From: Rodentibacter heidelbergensis
GTDB taxonomy: Bacteria > Pseudomonadota > Gammaproteobacteria > Enterobacterales > Pasteurellaceae
Reading direction: 5' to 3'
DNA: 38,430 nt
NCBI RefSeq assembly: GCF_002000125.1
Contig: NZ_MLHH01000022.1
Span: 1 to 38,430 of the forward strand
This document shows positions 17,695 to 25,579 of this stretch, one piece after another; positions within the stretch are counted from its first letter, which is position 1, and each line of letters begins with the position of its first letter. The notes below the pieces were generated by a model. The model ran no database searches, was not told the origin of the DNA, and saw nothing but the letters and a program-made list of their open reading frames with translations. The translations under genes were made by a program, and so were the position numbers.

Positions 17695-18141
17695 ATGAAA
17701 TATCAAAAATTAGAAAATCAGGAAGCGAATTGGAAATGGCTTTATTTGATTCGTAAATACCGTGAAGGTGAAAATATTACCCGCTACGAAGAAAAAAGCC
17801 GACAAGAATCCGTTGTCGCAACGCTCATTGAAAGCCAAAACTATCCGGAAAAAATTGAGAATTGGATCAAACAGCACCTTTCTTCAACATTGCCAACTAA
17901 ACTGGATCAAGCTATTCGGGCAAGAAGAAAACGCTTTTTCAATGCGGAAAAACAATCTACAAAAAAGAAATCCATTGATTTGGAATATGCAGTTTGGTTA
18001 CGCCTGTCAAAATATTCACGGAAAATGAATATGACACTTTCAGAAACCATTAGTTATATGATTGATGAACGGGAGAGCAAAGCGTTGTATGAAAGCCAAA
18101 TGTCGGCAATGAAAAATAGCCTAAAGAATTTATTAAAATAA
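17695..18141 (+). CDS. matP: Macrodomain Ter protein MatP
   Basis: 148 residues, the usual length. MatP binds 13-bp matS sites and compacts the replication terminus region, linking it to division. Seen: an N-terminal four-helix region starting MKYQKLENQEANWKWLYLIRK, ENWIKQHL, and a C-terminal ribbon-helix-helix plus coiled-coil (DLEYAVWLRLSKYSRKMNMT, ETISYMIDE). It is divergent from ycbZ across 126 bp. Whether this window lies near the terminus cannot be told from it. Confidence 0.94.
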   Translation: MKYQKLENQEANWKWLYLIRKYREGENITRYEEKSRQESVVATLIESQNYPEKIENWIKQHLSSTLPTKLDQAIRARRKRFFNAEKQSTKKKSIDLEYAVWLRLSKYSRKMNMTLSETISYMIDERESKALYESQMSAMKNSLKNLLK

Positions 18142-18170
18142 AAAAGACAGGGTGGTAAATCCTGTCTTTT
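18142..18170. terminator. Terminator between matP and cspD
   Basis: 10-bp stem AAAAGACAGG / CCTGTCTTTT, loop 9 bases, T-run on both strands; it serves two convergent genes. Confidence 0.85.
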
Positions 18171-18219
18171 GCATTAGACTAAATAGAGAAAATTTAAGAA
18201 TACATTTTTATATTCTTGG

Positions 18220-18429
18220 TTATTCCACGACAGGAATAATTTTTGTGGCGTGAGATCCTTTATCACCGTGAATGACTTCAAATTGCACTTTTTGTCCTGC
18301 TTTGAGTGAACGATATCCGTCCATTTCAATCACGGAATAATGTGCGAAAATATCAGCATCCACGCCTTCTGCGGAAATAAAACCAAATCCTTTCGCATTA
18401 TTGAACCACTTAACTACACCAATTTCCAT
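18220..18429 (-). CDS. cspD: Cold-shock-domain protein CspD
   Basis: 69 residues forming one cold-shock domain: GVVKWFNNAKGFGFIS holds RNP1 (KGFGFI) and DIFAHYS corresponds to RNP2. The longer C-terminus and the VDADIFAHYSVIEMDGYRSL pattern fit CspD rather than CspA; in E. coli CspD binds single-stranded DNA and inhibits replication in stationary phase. AGAGG precedes the ATG. A small hairpin (TAGGC/GCCTA, 18443-18455) lies in its leader. Confidence 0.88.
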   Translation of the reverse strand: MEIGVVKWFNNAKGFGFISAEGVDADIFAHYSVIEMDGYRSLKAGQKVQFEVIHGDKGSHATKIIPVVE

Positions 18430-18565
18430 AATAGACCTCTTTTAGGCTTCGCCTATACAATCATAAATCAAATAAGACTAATGCCTTATCACCTTTAATT
18501 GGTGTGCAATATTTAAATATTTTGAGTTCCTATGCAACAAGCAATATTAAAAAATGCTAGGGAGA

Positions 18566-18727
18566 TCACAAAATATCGCTATTTTCCGGCGATTTTGCAT
18601 ATAATTCACGCAATTCTTTTGCCACAATTTGAATCGCTTCCCCGCTATTTACCCCTTGTGCCATCAGCGCCTGGATTTTTTCAACAGCTTTTTGCTGTTC
18701 CTCATGTGTTAATTGAATATCAAACAT
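18566..18727 (-). CDS. yoaH: UPF0181 family small protein (YoaH)
   Basis: 53 residues beginning [20 protein letters not shown] and containing [20 protein letters not shown], which matches E. coli YoaH ([20 protein letters not shown]). The function is unknown; the sequence predicts two or three short helices. The ATG overlaps the end of truC by 8 bases, so it is the third gene of the yqcC-truC-yoaH operon. Confidence 0.88.
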   Translation of the reverse strand: MFDIQLTHEEQQKAVEKIQALMAQGVNSGEAIQIVAKELRELYAKSPENSDIL

Positions 18728-19445
18728 TTTCTTCCCACCCTAATAATTTCATTAAATTTTGCCATTGTTCATCAAATGGCGCATCAATTGTTATTCTGTG
18801 TTGCAAAATAGGATGCATAAAACTTAACTGCTCTGCATGTAATAATAAACGTTTACAACCGGTGTTTTCCGTCAATGCCCGATTTTGGTGTAAATCACCA
18901 TATTGAGTGTCGCCCAAAATAGGGTGAAAAATATGTTTACAATGACGGCGTAACTGATGTTTTCTTCCCGTATGAGGAATTAAACGCACCAAAGAATAAC
19001 GTGAAGTTAAATAGCGTCCTGCTGAATAAGGCATTTCTACGGTTTTTAAACCAATATATTCGGTTACTGCCTCTTGTGGTGCTTTGTCTTCCTGTGCAAA
19101 TTTATCTGCAATTTTGTCATACTGAACCTTCAAAGGATAATCAATTCTCGCTTCCCCCTCCAAATAGCCTCGGACAATCGCTAAATAGGATTTTTGTACC
19201 GTTTTTTGTTCAAATTGCTGACACATTAAATTGGCGATTTCACTGTTTAAGGCGAACAATAATACACCGGATGTCGGACGGTCTAAGCGATGAATAGGAA
19301 AAACATGACAACCTATTTGGTCACGCAATGTTTGCATGACAAATTGTGTTTCATGACTATCCAACCAACTACGATGCACTAACATGCCGGCCGGTTTATT
19401 CACCGCAACCAACCATTCATCTTGATATAGGATATCGAGTATCAT
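18720..19445 (-). CDS. truC: tRNA pseudouridine(65) synthase
   Basis: 241 residues of the RluA superfamily. Catalytic motif HRLDRPTSG (residues 52-60) has the essential Asp55; the conserved [11 protein letters not shown] and [11 protein letters not shown] follow near 170-190. In E. coli TruC modifies U65 of tRNA-Ile1 and tRNA-Asp. The start overlaps the yqcC stop by 4 bases (ATGA), giving translational coupling, and the 3' end overlaps yoaH. Confidence 0.93.
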   Translation of the reverse strand: MILDILYQDEWLVAVNKPAGMLVHRSWLDSHETQFVMQTLRDQIGCHVFPIHRLDRPTSGVLLFALNSEIANLMCQQFEQKTVQKSYLAIVRGYLEGEARIDYPLKVQYDKIADKFAQEDKAPQEAVTEYIGLKTVEMPYSAGRYLTSRYSLVRLIPHTGRKHQLRRHCKHIFHPILGDTQYGDLHQNRALTENTGCKRLLLHAEQLSFMHPILQHRITIDAPFDEQWQNLMKLLGWEENV

Positions 19446-19756
19446 TGATTTTGTAGTAATTCTTCTAACGCCACGAGGGGTTTAAGCAACTGCTCTAGAT
19501 CATCAAATTCTTTCAGCGCCTCTTCAACATAAGGGGAAATCGCGATTTTATTCGGTAGCGGCGAATGGTTGTCTAACAAGGCGTGCATACGCGGAATAAA
19601 CACCCATTGCAACCATTCTTCCGGCTCCATCGTATCAAGAAAAAAAGGTTCTTGGCTGAGAAAAGCCTCTTGCGCCGGCGGTACGGTCTGCCATAGGTTC
19701 AAACGTTGCATAGTTTGCCGCAACTGTTCAAGATGAAATTTTGTTTGGTCACGCAT
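19442..19756 (-). CDS. yqcC: YqcC family protein (DUF446)
   Basis: 104 residues, a small acidic helical protein matching YqcC: LEQLRQTMQRLNLWQTVPP, PFFLDTMEPEEWLQWVFIPR, then ALLDNHSPLPNKIAISPYVE. Its function is unknown; a crystal structure of the family shows a helical bundle. It is the first gene of the operon with truC, the same pairing as in E. coli. Confidence 0.9.
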   Translation of the reverse strand: MRDQTKFHLEQLRQTMQRLNLWQTVPPAQEAFLSQEPFFLDTMEPEEWLQWVFIPRMHALLDNHSPLPNKIAISPYVEEALKEFDDLEQLLKPLVALEELLQNQ

Positions 19757-19805
19757 AATCGTCTCTATGTCAAATTCACAAGGTATAAAACCGGCACATT
19801 CTACG

Positions 19806-19833
19806 CAAAATCAGCGCACTTCGCAAAAGTGCG
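19806..19833 (-). terminator. Weak terminator after yccX
   Basis: 7-bp stem CGCACTT (19815-19821) / AAGTGCG (19827-19833) on the minus strand, followed by CTGATTTTG. One arm lies in an uptake sequence (19827-19835). Confidence 0.45.
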
Positions 19834-19840
19834 GTCAGTT

Positions 19841-20110
19841 TTAACGGCGAATTATTGAAAAATGATCCGCAATGATGTCGGTATGCTCATTCACGATCAC
19901 GCGCTCCACTCTCGCGGTTTTCGGCCCCTCCTTTAACCATTGCTCAAATCGCATTAATTGCGCTTCATCACCTTGCGCAATCACTTCCACAGAACCATCT
20001 GCACGATTTCTTACTGTCCCTTTTATCCCTAACTTTTCCGCCTCTTTCCACGTGAAATAGCGAAACCCGACACCTTGCACACGACCATAAATAAAAAATT
20101 GTTTTGTCAT
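19841..20110 (-). CDS. yccX: Acylphosphatase
   Basis: 89 residues, normal length. It hydrolyses acyl phosphates such as carbamoyl or acetyl phosphate. The phosphate-binding loop GRVQGVGFRY (residues 9-18) has the catalytic Arg, and the catalytic Asn lies in GTVRNRADGSVEV. It is monocistronic and divergent from ytfE. Confidence 0.95.
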   Translation of the reverse strand: MTKQFFIYGRVQGVGFRYFTWKEAEKLGIKGTVRNRADGSVEVIAQGDEAQLMRFEQWLKEGPKTARVERVIVNEHTDIIADHFSIIRR

Positions 20111-20140
20111 ACCATCCCCCCTCTAACTCTTACTAAGTAT

Positions 20141-20173
20141 TTTCTTGATTTTGGCGGTCATTTTATCAAGAAA
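20141..20173. promoter_or_regulatory. Long inverted repeat between yccX and ytfE
   Basis: Perfect 9-bp arms TTTCTTGAT (20141-20149) and ATCAAGAAA (20165-20173) around 15 bases, about 90-120 bases upstream of ytfE. The spacing does not fit an FNR box. It is a candidate site for a stress regulator of ytfE. Confidence 0.4.
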
Positions 20174-20259
20174 TGAAATTTCAAGCTTTCCATTTTCCTT
20201 AAAATACCCTACTATTTTTATCGGATTTATTTAACTTAAACATAGATGGAGTGCTTATT

Positions 20260-20925
20260 ATGTCTTTTGCTCAACAAAAACTTAGTGAATTAGCCGTTTC
20301 AATTCCGGGTGCAACAAAAATTTTCCGTGAATATGATCTTGATTTCTGTTGCGGCGGTTCTGTTCTTTTAGGCGTTGCCGCACAACAAAAAAACCTGAAT
20401 CTCACCGAGATTGAAGCGCGCTTAGCCAATTTACAACAGCAAGAAAATACGGAAAAAGATTGGTCCAACGCGCCTTACGATGAATTGATCGCACACATTA
20501 TCGAACGTTTCCATAACCGCCATCGTGACCAATTGCCGGAATTGATTACATTGGCAGAAAAAGTAGAAAGCGTTCACGGTGATCGTGAAGATTGTCCTAT
20601 CGGCTGCGCAGCCCAACTGGAAAAAATTTATGCGGAACTAAGCCAACATATGATGAAAGAAGAAAACATTCTTTTCCCAATGATTAAAATGGGCAACTAT
20701 GCCATGGCTGCGATGCCGATCCGCGTAATGGAGATGGAACATGATGAAGCCGGCCAAGATGTTGAGGTGCTGAAATCTCTCACAAATCAGCTCACCCCGC
20801 CGGAAGAGGCTTGCTTTAGCTGGCGCGCGCTTTATAGCGGCATTAACGCCTTTATTGACGATTTAATGCACCACATTCACCTAGAGAATAACATTTTGTT
20901 CCCACGCGTATTAAACGAGAAATAA
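20260..20925 (+). CDS. ytfE: Iron-sulfur cluster repair di-iron protein (RIC/ScdA)
   Basis: 221 residues from the ATG at 20260; the in-frame GTG at 20251 is part of the GGAG ribosome site. The N-terminal ScdA domain has the hallmark DFCCGGSVLL (residues 28-37). The C-terminal hemerythrin-like domain carries the di-iron ligands: HIIERFHNRHRDQL, ELSQHMMKEENILFPMI, MEMEHDEAGQ and HHIHLENNILFPR. It repairs Fe-S clusters damaged by nitric oxide or peroxide. It stands alone and ends in a terminator built from an uptake-sequence pair (20944-20983). Confidence 0.94.
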   Translation: MSFAQQKLSELAVSIPGATKIFREYDLDFCCGGSVLLGVAAQQKNLNLTEIEARLANLQQQENTEKDWSNAPYDELIAHIIERFHNRHRDQLPELITLAEKVESVHGDREDCPIGCAAQLEKIYAELSQHMMKEENILFPMIKMGNYAMAAMPIRVMEMEHDEAGQDVEVLKSLTNQLTPPEEACFSWRALYSGINAFIDDLMHHIHLENNILFPRVLNEK

Positions 20926-20943
20926 CCTTCGATAAATAAAACG

Positions 20944-20990
20944 AAAGTGCGGTTGAAAACTTTTTCATTTTTAACCGCACTTTTTTATTT
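20944..20990 (+). terminator. Terminator made from an inverted uptake-sequence pair
   Basis: AAAGTGCGGTT (20944-20954) pairs with AACCGCACTTT (20973-20983), followed by a T-run. Each arm holds a full 9-base Haemophilus uptake core (20945-20953 and 20974-20982), a known arrangement in this family. Confidence 0.9.
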
Positions 20991-21057
20991 TCATTTTATA
21001 CAAATTAGCATAGCATAAGCAGCGAATCTTATTTTCGTCACAATAAAAGGAGTAATT

Positions 21058-21732
21058 ATGAAATTACAGGCTGCGGTATTAGGCATCTCAGCGTTATTTG
21101 CCAGCACGGTAAGTTTTGCAGGGATGGTTTCCAGTTCATCAAATATTGATTTTTTAGCCATCGATGGACAAAAAGCAAGTAAATCCCTCTTAAAAGAAAC
21201 CCGTTCATTCAACGTAAACGATACCAATACTCACCAAGTTGTCATTCGTGTCGGTGAAATTGTTGGCAGCGGTTCCAGCCAATCATTATTTGAATCAAGT
21301 CCGATTATTGTCACTTTCCAAGGTTCTGCTGAAGATATGGTGATTTCAGCACCTACACTTCGTACTAAAGCCGATGCCGAAAAATTCAAGGCGGCACCAG
21401 TCATTACAGTTAAAACCACCTCAGGCCAAGAAATTCCGGCAAAAATTGATATTTTAAAACAAGAAGGCTTATTCCCATCAGCCAATGTTGTTAATGACTT
21501 AGCCGGTTATAACGCCTCCGGAGCGGCCGCTGCAGTGCCTGCATTTGCCAGCGCAACGATGCCGGCAGCCCCGATGATGGCCATTGCCCCTGCAGCAAAT
21601 GGTAAAGCCACAAAAGGTCGGGTTGTTGTTCAAGGTGAAAATGTGGCAGAACAACAATTACAATATTGGTTCCAACAAGCGGACAAAGAAACCCAAGCCC
21701 GTTTCTTAAACTGGGCAAAATCCCACAAATAA
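21058..21732 (+). CDS. DUF2057 / UPF0319 family exported protein
   Basis: 224 residues with a clear Sec signal peptide (MKLQAAVLGISALFASTVSFAG, cleavage near residue 21). The mature part has the family core: NIDFLAIDGQKASKSLL, HQVVIRVGEIVG, SSPIIVTFQG, and the C-terminal LQYWFQQADKETQARFLNWA. An Ala/Pro/Met-rich linker (about 150-185) separates the two. The E. coli homologue YccT (CsgI) is periplasmic and inhibits curli assembly; no curli genes are seen here, so the role is open. A terminator follows at 21750. Confidence 0.88.
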   Translation: MKLQAAVLGISALFASTVSFAGMVSSSSNIDFLAIDGQKASKSLLKETRSFNVNDTNTHQVVIRVGEIVGSGSSQSLFESSPIIVTFQGSAEDMVISAPTLRTKADAEKFKAAPVITVKTTSGQEIPAKIDILKQEGLFPSANVVNDLAGYNASGAAAAVPAFASATMPAAPMMAIAPAANGKATKGRVVVQGENVAEQQLQYWFQQADKETQARFLNWAKSHK

Positions 21733-21749
21733 TGACCGCACTTTATACG

Positions 21750-21782
21750 AAAAGTGAGCAATGCGCTCACTTTTCTCTTTTT
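21750..21782 (+). terminator. Terminator after the DUF2057 gene
   Basis: 10-bp stem AAAAGTGAGC / GCTCACTTTT, loop 5 bases, then CTCTTTTTG. It ends only 13 bases before the next ATG. Confidence 0.85.
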
Positions 21783-21795
21783 GCAAGGAATAAAA

Positions 21796-23937
21796 ATGAA
21801 TAACTGGTTAAATGCAAAAGTCATTGCTGCCATTCCAATCTTTATTGCCGTCAACCTTGCCGCTTTCGGGGTTTGGCTTTTTGATATTTCCAGCCAATCT
21901 ATGCCGTTAATTTTAGGGATTATTGCAGGCGGCTTAGTGGATCTCGATAATCGTTTAACCGGTCGCTTAAAAAATATTTTTTACACCTTAATTGCCTTTG
22001 CAATTTCCAGTTTTGTTGTTCAGCTTAATATTGGAAAACCTGTCCAGTACATTGCATTAATGACGCTGTTAACATTCACTTTTACCATGATAGGCGCCAT
22101 AGGACAACGTTATAGCACCATCGCTTTTGGCACCCTTGTCGTCGCTCTTTATACCACCCTGACTTACCACCCTAACACCTCTGGTAATGATTTTATCAAC
22201 CCAGTAATGATTTTACTCGGCACATTACTGTATAGTGTGGTGACCCTTATTGTGCATCTCTTTTTTCCCAACCGCCCCGTGCAGGAAAATGTCGCCAAAG
22301 CCTTTTGTGCCTTGGGAGAATATTTAGATGCGAAATCCATGTTTTTCGATCCTGATGAAATAGAAGATATTGAACAAAAACATCTCAATTTTGCTTTGAA
22401 AAATGCCAATGTGGTCAATGCCTTTAACCTTGCCCGCACCGCATTGTTTTATCGAATTCGAGGGCAACATCGCCACCCTCGCACACAAAAAATGGTGCGC
22501 TATTATTTTGCCGCACAAGAAATTCACGAACGTGCTAACTCAACACATTTTGACTATCATCAAATTGCCGAAAAACTGAAAAATACCGATTTGATTTTCC
22601 GTATTCAACGACTGCTTGAATTACAAGCCCAAGCTTGCCAAGAGGTTGCCCAAAGTTTACGTCAAAACAAACCTTATCATTATCATCAACGCCTAGAAAA
22701 AGCACTCAACGGCACCGTCCAATCCTTTGAGCTTTATCGCCAAAAAGCACAGGCTGATGAAAGCCTTATCCTTGATATTCAAGGTCTGTTAGACAATCTA
22801 CAAAACATCAGCCTACAACTTAACCAGCTGGAGCAAGAATCCAATACCAACGAACCGCTAGCACAAATTCATACGGAACAGGTCACCGGGTTGAAAAATA
22901 TGCTTTCAACCATCGCCGGTCATTTCACCTTTGAATCTCAATTATTTCGCCATGCTGTGCGTTTATCCATTGTGGTATTTCTCTGTTGTACCATTGTCGA
23001 TTTTTTCCAATTTAACCTCGGCTATTGGATCCTTCTCACCGCCATTTTTGTGTGCCAGCCCAATTATTCCGCCACCAAAGCACGCTTACGCCAACGTATT
23101 GTCGGCACAATTTTAGGGGTGATCGTGGGATCACTGCTCCCTTATTTAAACCCAACACTGGAATTAAAATTAGGTCTTATTGTACTCACCTGTACCCTCT
23201 TTTTCTTCTTCCGTAGCAATAATTACAGCTTTTCAACCTTTTTTATTACACTTCAAGTCTTATTAAGTTTTGATGTGATGGGATTCAGCACAGAAGCCGC
23301 TCTACTTCCTCGATTGCTTGATACCCTATTAGGGGCGGCCATTGCTTGGTTTGCGGTTTCCTACTTATGGCCGGATTGGAAATATTTACAATTAGATAAA
23401 GTCAGCCGACTTGCTATTCAAAGCGATGCCCAATATCTGTTACATATCATCGGACAACTCCAATTTGGCAAAACCGATGATTTAAAATATCGCATTGCCC
23501 GCCGCAATGCCCATGAATACAACGCCGCCCTAAGTACCGTTATTTCAAATATAAGTAGCGAACCGGTGAAATATCAAGCCTATTTGCAAGAAGGCTTTAA
23601 TTTACTCAAAATTAATTATTCTTTGCTCAGCTATATTTCTGCTCTTGGCTCATATCGAGATAAAATGCGTCAATTACAACAAACGAAAAGCTTTTTATCC
23701 GGCTTCTATCCCACCGCGAAAAAAATCATTTATACCCTTGAAAACATTGAAAGGCTTTCCCCAGAGATCTTTGCAAAATTGTATGAAAACATTGAAACAA
23801 GCCTAAAAGATATCGCCCAAACAGAAATCTCACCCTCTGAAAACAAGGCATTTATCCTGCCCTTTCAGCAATTAAATCTTATTACACAATTACTGCCACA
23901 AATTTACGATTATTTTCAAAAATATCAGAAAAACTGA
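21796..23937 (+). CDS. yccS: FUSC/YccS-family inner-membrane protein
   Basis: 713 residues from the ATG at 21796 (AAGGAA upstream); an in-frame GTG at 21754 lies inside the preceding terminator. It has two membrane blocks, one N-terminal of about six helices (from IAAIPIFIAVNLAAFGVWLF, including PLILGIIAGGLVDLDNRLTG) and one at about 385-530 (from SIVVFLCCTIVDF). Each is followed by a long soluble helical region, as in YccS/YhfK and aromatic-acid exporters. FQFNLGYWILLTAIFVCQPN is a signature of the second block. Transport substrate unknown. The 3' end meets an uptake sequence. Confidence 0.88.
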   Translation: MNNWLNAKVIAAIPIFIAVNLAAFGVWLFDISSQSMPLILGIIAGGLVDLDNRLTGRLKNIFYTLIAFAISSFVVQLNIGKPVQYIALMTLLTFTFTMIGAIGQRYSTIAFGTLVVALYTTLTYHPNTSGNDFINPVMILLGTLLYSVVTLIVHLFFPNRPVQENVAKAFCALGEYLDAKSMFFDPDEIEDIEQKHLNFALKNANVVNAFNLARTALFYRIRGQHRHPRTQKMVRYYFAAQEIHERANSTHFDYHQIAEKLKNTDLIFRIQRLLELQAQACQEVAQSLRQNKPYHYHQRLEKALNGTVQSFELYRQKAQADESLILDIQGLLDNLQNISLQLNQLEQESNTNEPLAQIHTEQVTGLKNMLSTIAGHFTFESQLFRHAVRLSIVVFLCCTIVDFFQFNLGYWILLTAIFVCQPNYSATKARLRQRIVGTILGVIVGSLLPYLNPTLELKLGLIVLTCTLFFFFRSNNYSFSTFFITLQVLLSFDVMGFSTEAALLPRLLDTLLGAAIAWFAVSYLWPDWKYLQLDKVSRLAIQSDAQYLLHIIGQLQFGKTDDLKYRIARRNAHEYNAALSTVISNISSEPVKYQAYLQEGFNLLKINYSLLSYISALGSYRDKMRQLQQTKSFLSGFYPTAKKIIYTLENIERLSPEIFAKLYENIETSLKDIAQTEISPSENKAFILPFQQLNLITQLLPQIYDYFQKYQKN

Positions 23938-23965
23938 CCGCACTTATTCCATTTACTAATAAATA

Positions 23966-23993
23966 TTGCGCAAAAATATAGATATCGTAGAAT
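23966..23993 (+). promoter_or_regulatory. hsd operon promoter
   Basis: -35 TTGCGC (23966-23971), -10 TAGAAT (23988-23993), spacer 16 bp, 31 bases before hsdM. Confidence 0.55.
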
Positions 23994-24024
23994 CTCACGA
24001 AAATGAATATTATAAGGGAAAATT

Positions 24025-25572
24025 ATGGTTTCAATTCAACAACGAGCCGAACTTCAACGCAGAATTTGGCAAATCGCCAATGATGTACGAGGTTCAGTCG
24101 ATGGCTGGGATTTTAAACAATATGTACTAGGCACATTATTTTATCGTTTTATCAGTGAAAATTTTACCAATTATATTGAAGCAGGCGATGAAAGTATAAA
24201 CTATGCAGAGTTGCCTGATGATGTAATTACGGCTGAAATTAAAACAGATGCAATAAAAACTAAAGGCTACTTCATTTATCCAAGTCAACTTTTTAAAAAT
24301 GTAGTTGCTAATGCAGCTAGCAATCCTGATCTCAATACCAATTTAAAACAAATTTTTACAGATATTGAAAGCTCAGCTACAGGATTCCCTTCGGAGGATG
24401 ATATCAAAGGGTTGTTTGCTGATTTTGACACAACAAGTAATCGTCTAGGTAACACTGTTAAAGATAAAAATGACCGCTTAACTGCCGTATTAAAAGGGGT
24501 TGCCGAACTGGATTTTGGTAAATTTGAAGACAATCATATTGACTTATTTGGTGATGCCTACGAATATCTCATTTCTAACTATGCCGCCAATGCAGGTAAA
24601 TCAGGTGGAGAATTTTTCACCCCACAAAACGTTTCAAAACTTATCGCCAAACTTGCCTTACACGGGCAAGACAAAGTGAATAAAATCTATGACCCCGCTG
24701 CAGGTTCAGGCTCCTTGCTTCTACAAGCAAAAAAACAATTTGATGAGCACATTATTGAAGATGGCTTTTTCGGGCAGGAAATTAATCACACCACTTATAA
24801 TCTTGCTCGTATGAATATGTTTTTACATAACATCAACTACGACAAGTTTGATATTGCTTTAGGTAACACCTTGCTTAAACCACAGTTTGGTGATGACAAA
24901 CCTTTTGATGCCATCGTTTCTAACCCACCTTATTCGGTTAAATGGATTGGCTCAGACGATCCAACTCTTATTAACGACGAACGTTTCGCACCGGCAGGCG
25001 TACTTGCACCAAAATCGAAAGCCGATTTTGCTTTTATTTTGCACGCATTAAGTTATCTTTCAGCAAAAGGCAGAGCGGCAATTGTCTCATTCCCAGGAAT
25101 TTTTTATCGTGGCGGTGCCGAGCAAAAAATCCGTCAATATCTAGTCGATAACAATTTTGTGGAAACCGTTATTGCTCTTGCTCCTAATTTATTTTTCGGC
25201 ACCAGCATTGCGGTGAATATTTTGGTACTTTCCAAACACAAAACCGACACGCAAACACAATTTATCGATGCAAGTAGTCTTTTTAAATCCGTTACCAATA
25301 ACAACATTCTAGAAGACGAACATATTGAACAAATCCTAAAATTGTTCGCCGATAAAGAAGACGTTCCCCATTTAGCAAAATCCGTTAGCAATGATGAAAT
25401 AGCAAATGATAAGAATAATTACAATCTTTCTGTCAGTTCTTATGTAGAACAAAAAGACACTCGCGAAATAATCAACATTGATGAATTAAACGAAGAAATT
25501 CGTAAAACCGTCGCCAATATTGACCGCTTGCGTGCCGAGATTGATAAAATTATGGCGGAGATTGAGGGATAA
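24025..25572 (+). CDS. hsdM: Type I restriction-modification methyltransferase subunit (type IC)
   Basis: 515 residues, the size of EcoR124I HsdM (520). After a helical N-terminal domain comes [17 protein letters not shown] (194-210), S-adenosylmethionine motif [12 protein letters not shown] (223-233), and the N6-adenine catalytic motif IV NPPY (300-303). The C-terminus ([25 protein letters not shown]) is a coiled coil. With HsdS it methylates adenine in both half-sites. AAGGGA precedes the start. It is the first gene of the hsdM-hsdS-prrC-rhuM-hsdR operon, which is tightly packed throughout. Confidence 0.96.
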   Translation: MVSIQQRAELQRRIWQIANDVRGSVDGWDFKQYVLGTLFYRFISENFTNYIEAGDESINYAELPDDVITAEIKTDAIKTKGYFIYPSQLFKNVVANAASNPDLNTNLKQIFTDIESSATGFPSEDDIKGLFADFDTTSNRLGNTVKDKNDRLTAVLKGVAELDFGKFEDNHIDLFGDAYEYLISNYAANAGKSGGEFFTPQNVSKLIAKLALHGQDKVNKIYDPAAGSGSLLLQAKKQFDEHIIEDGFFGQEINHTTYNLARMNMFLHNINYDKFDIALGNTLLKPQFGDDKPFDAIVSNPPYSVKWIGSDDPTLINDERFAPAGVLAPKSKADFAFILHALSYLSAKGRAAIVSFPGIFYRGGAEQKIRQYLVDNNFVETVIALAPNLFFGTSIAVNILVLSKHKTDTQTQFIDASSLFKSVTNNNILEDEHIEQILKLFADKEDVPHLAKSVSNDEIANDKNNYNLSVSSYVEQKDTREIINIDELNEEIRKTVANIDRLRAEIDKIMAEIEG

Positions 25573-25579
25573 AAACACC

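Noticed and set aside
20145-20169. FNR box (TTGAT...ATCAA) before ytfE
   Set aside because: The half-sites are 15 bases apart; an FNR box needs 4.
21754-21796. Upstream GTG start for the YccS-like gene
   Set aside because: It lies inside the terminator of the preceding gene and has no ribosome site; ATG 21796 has AAGGAA.
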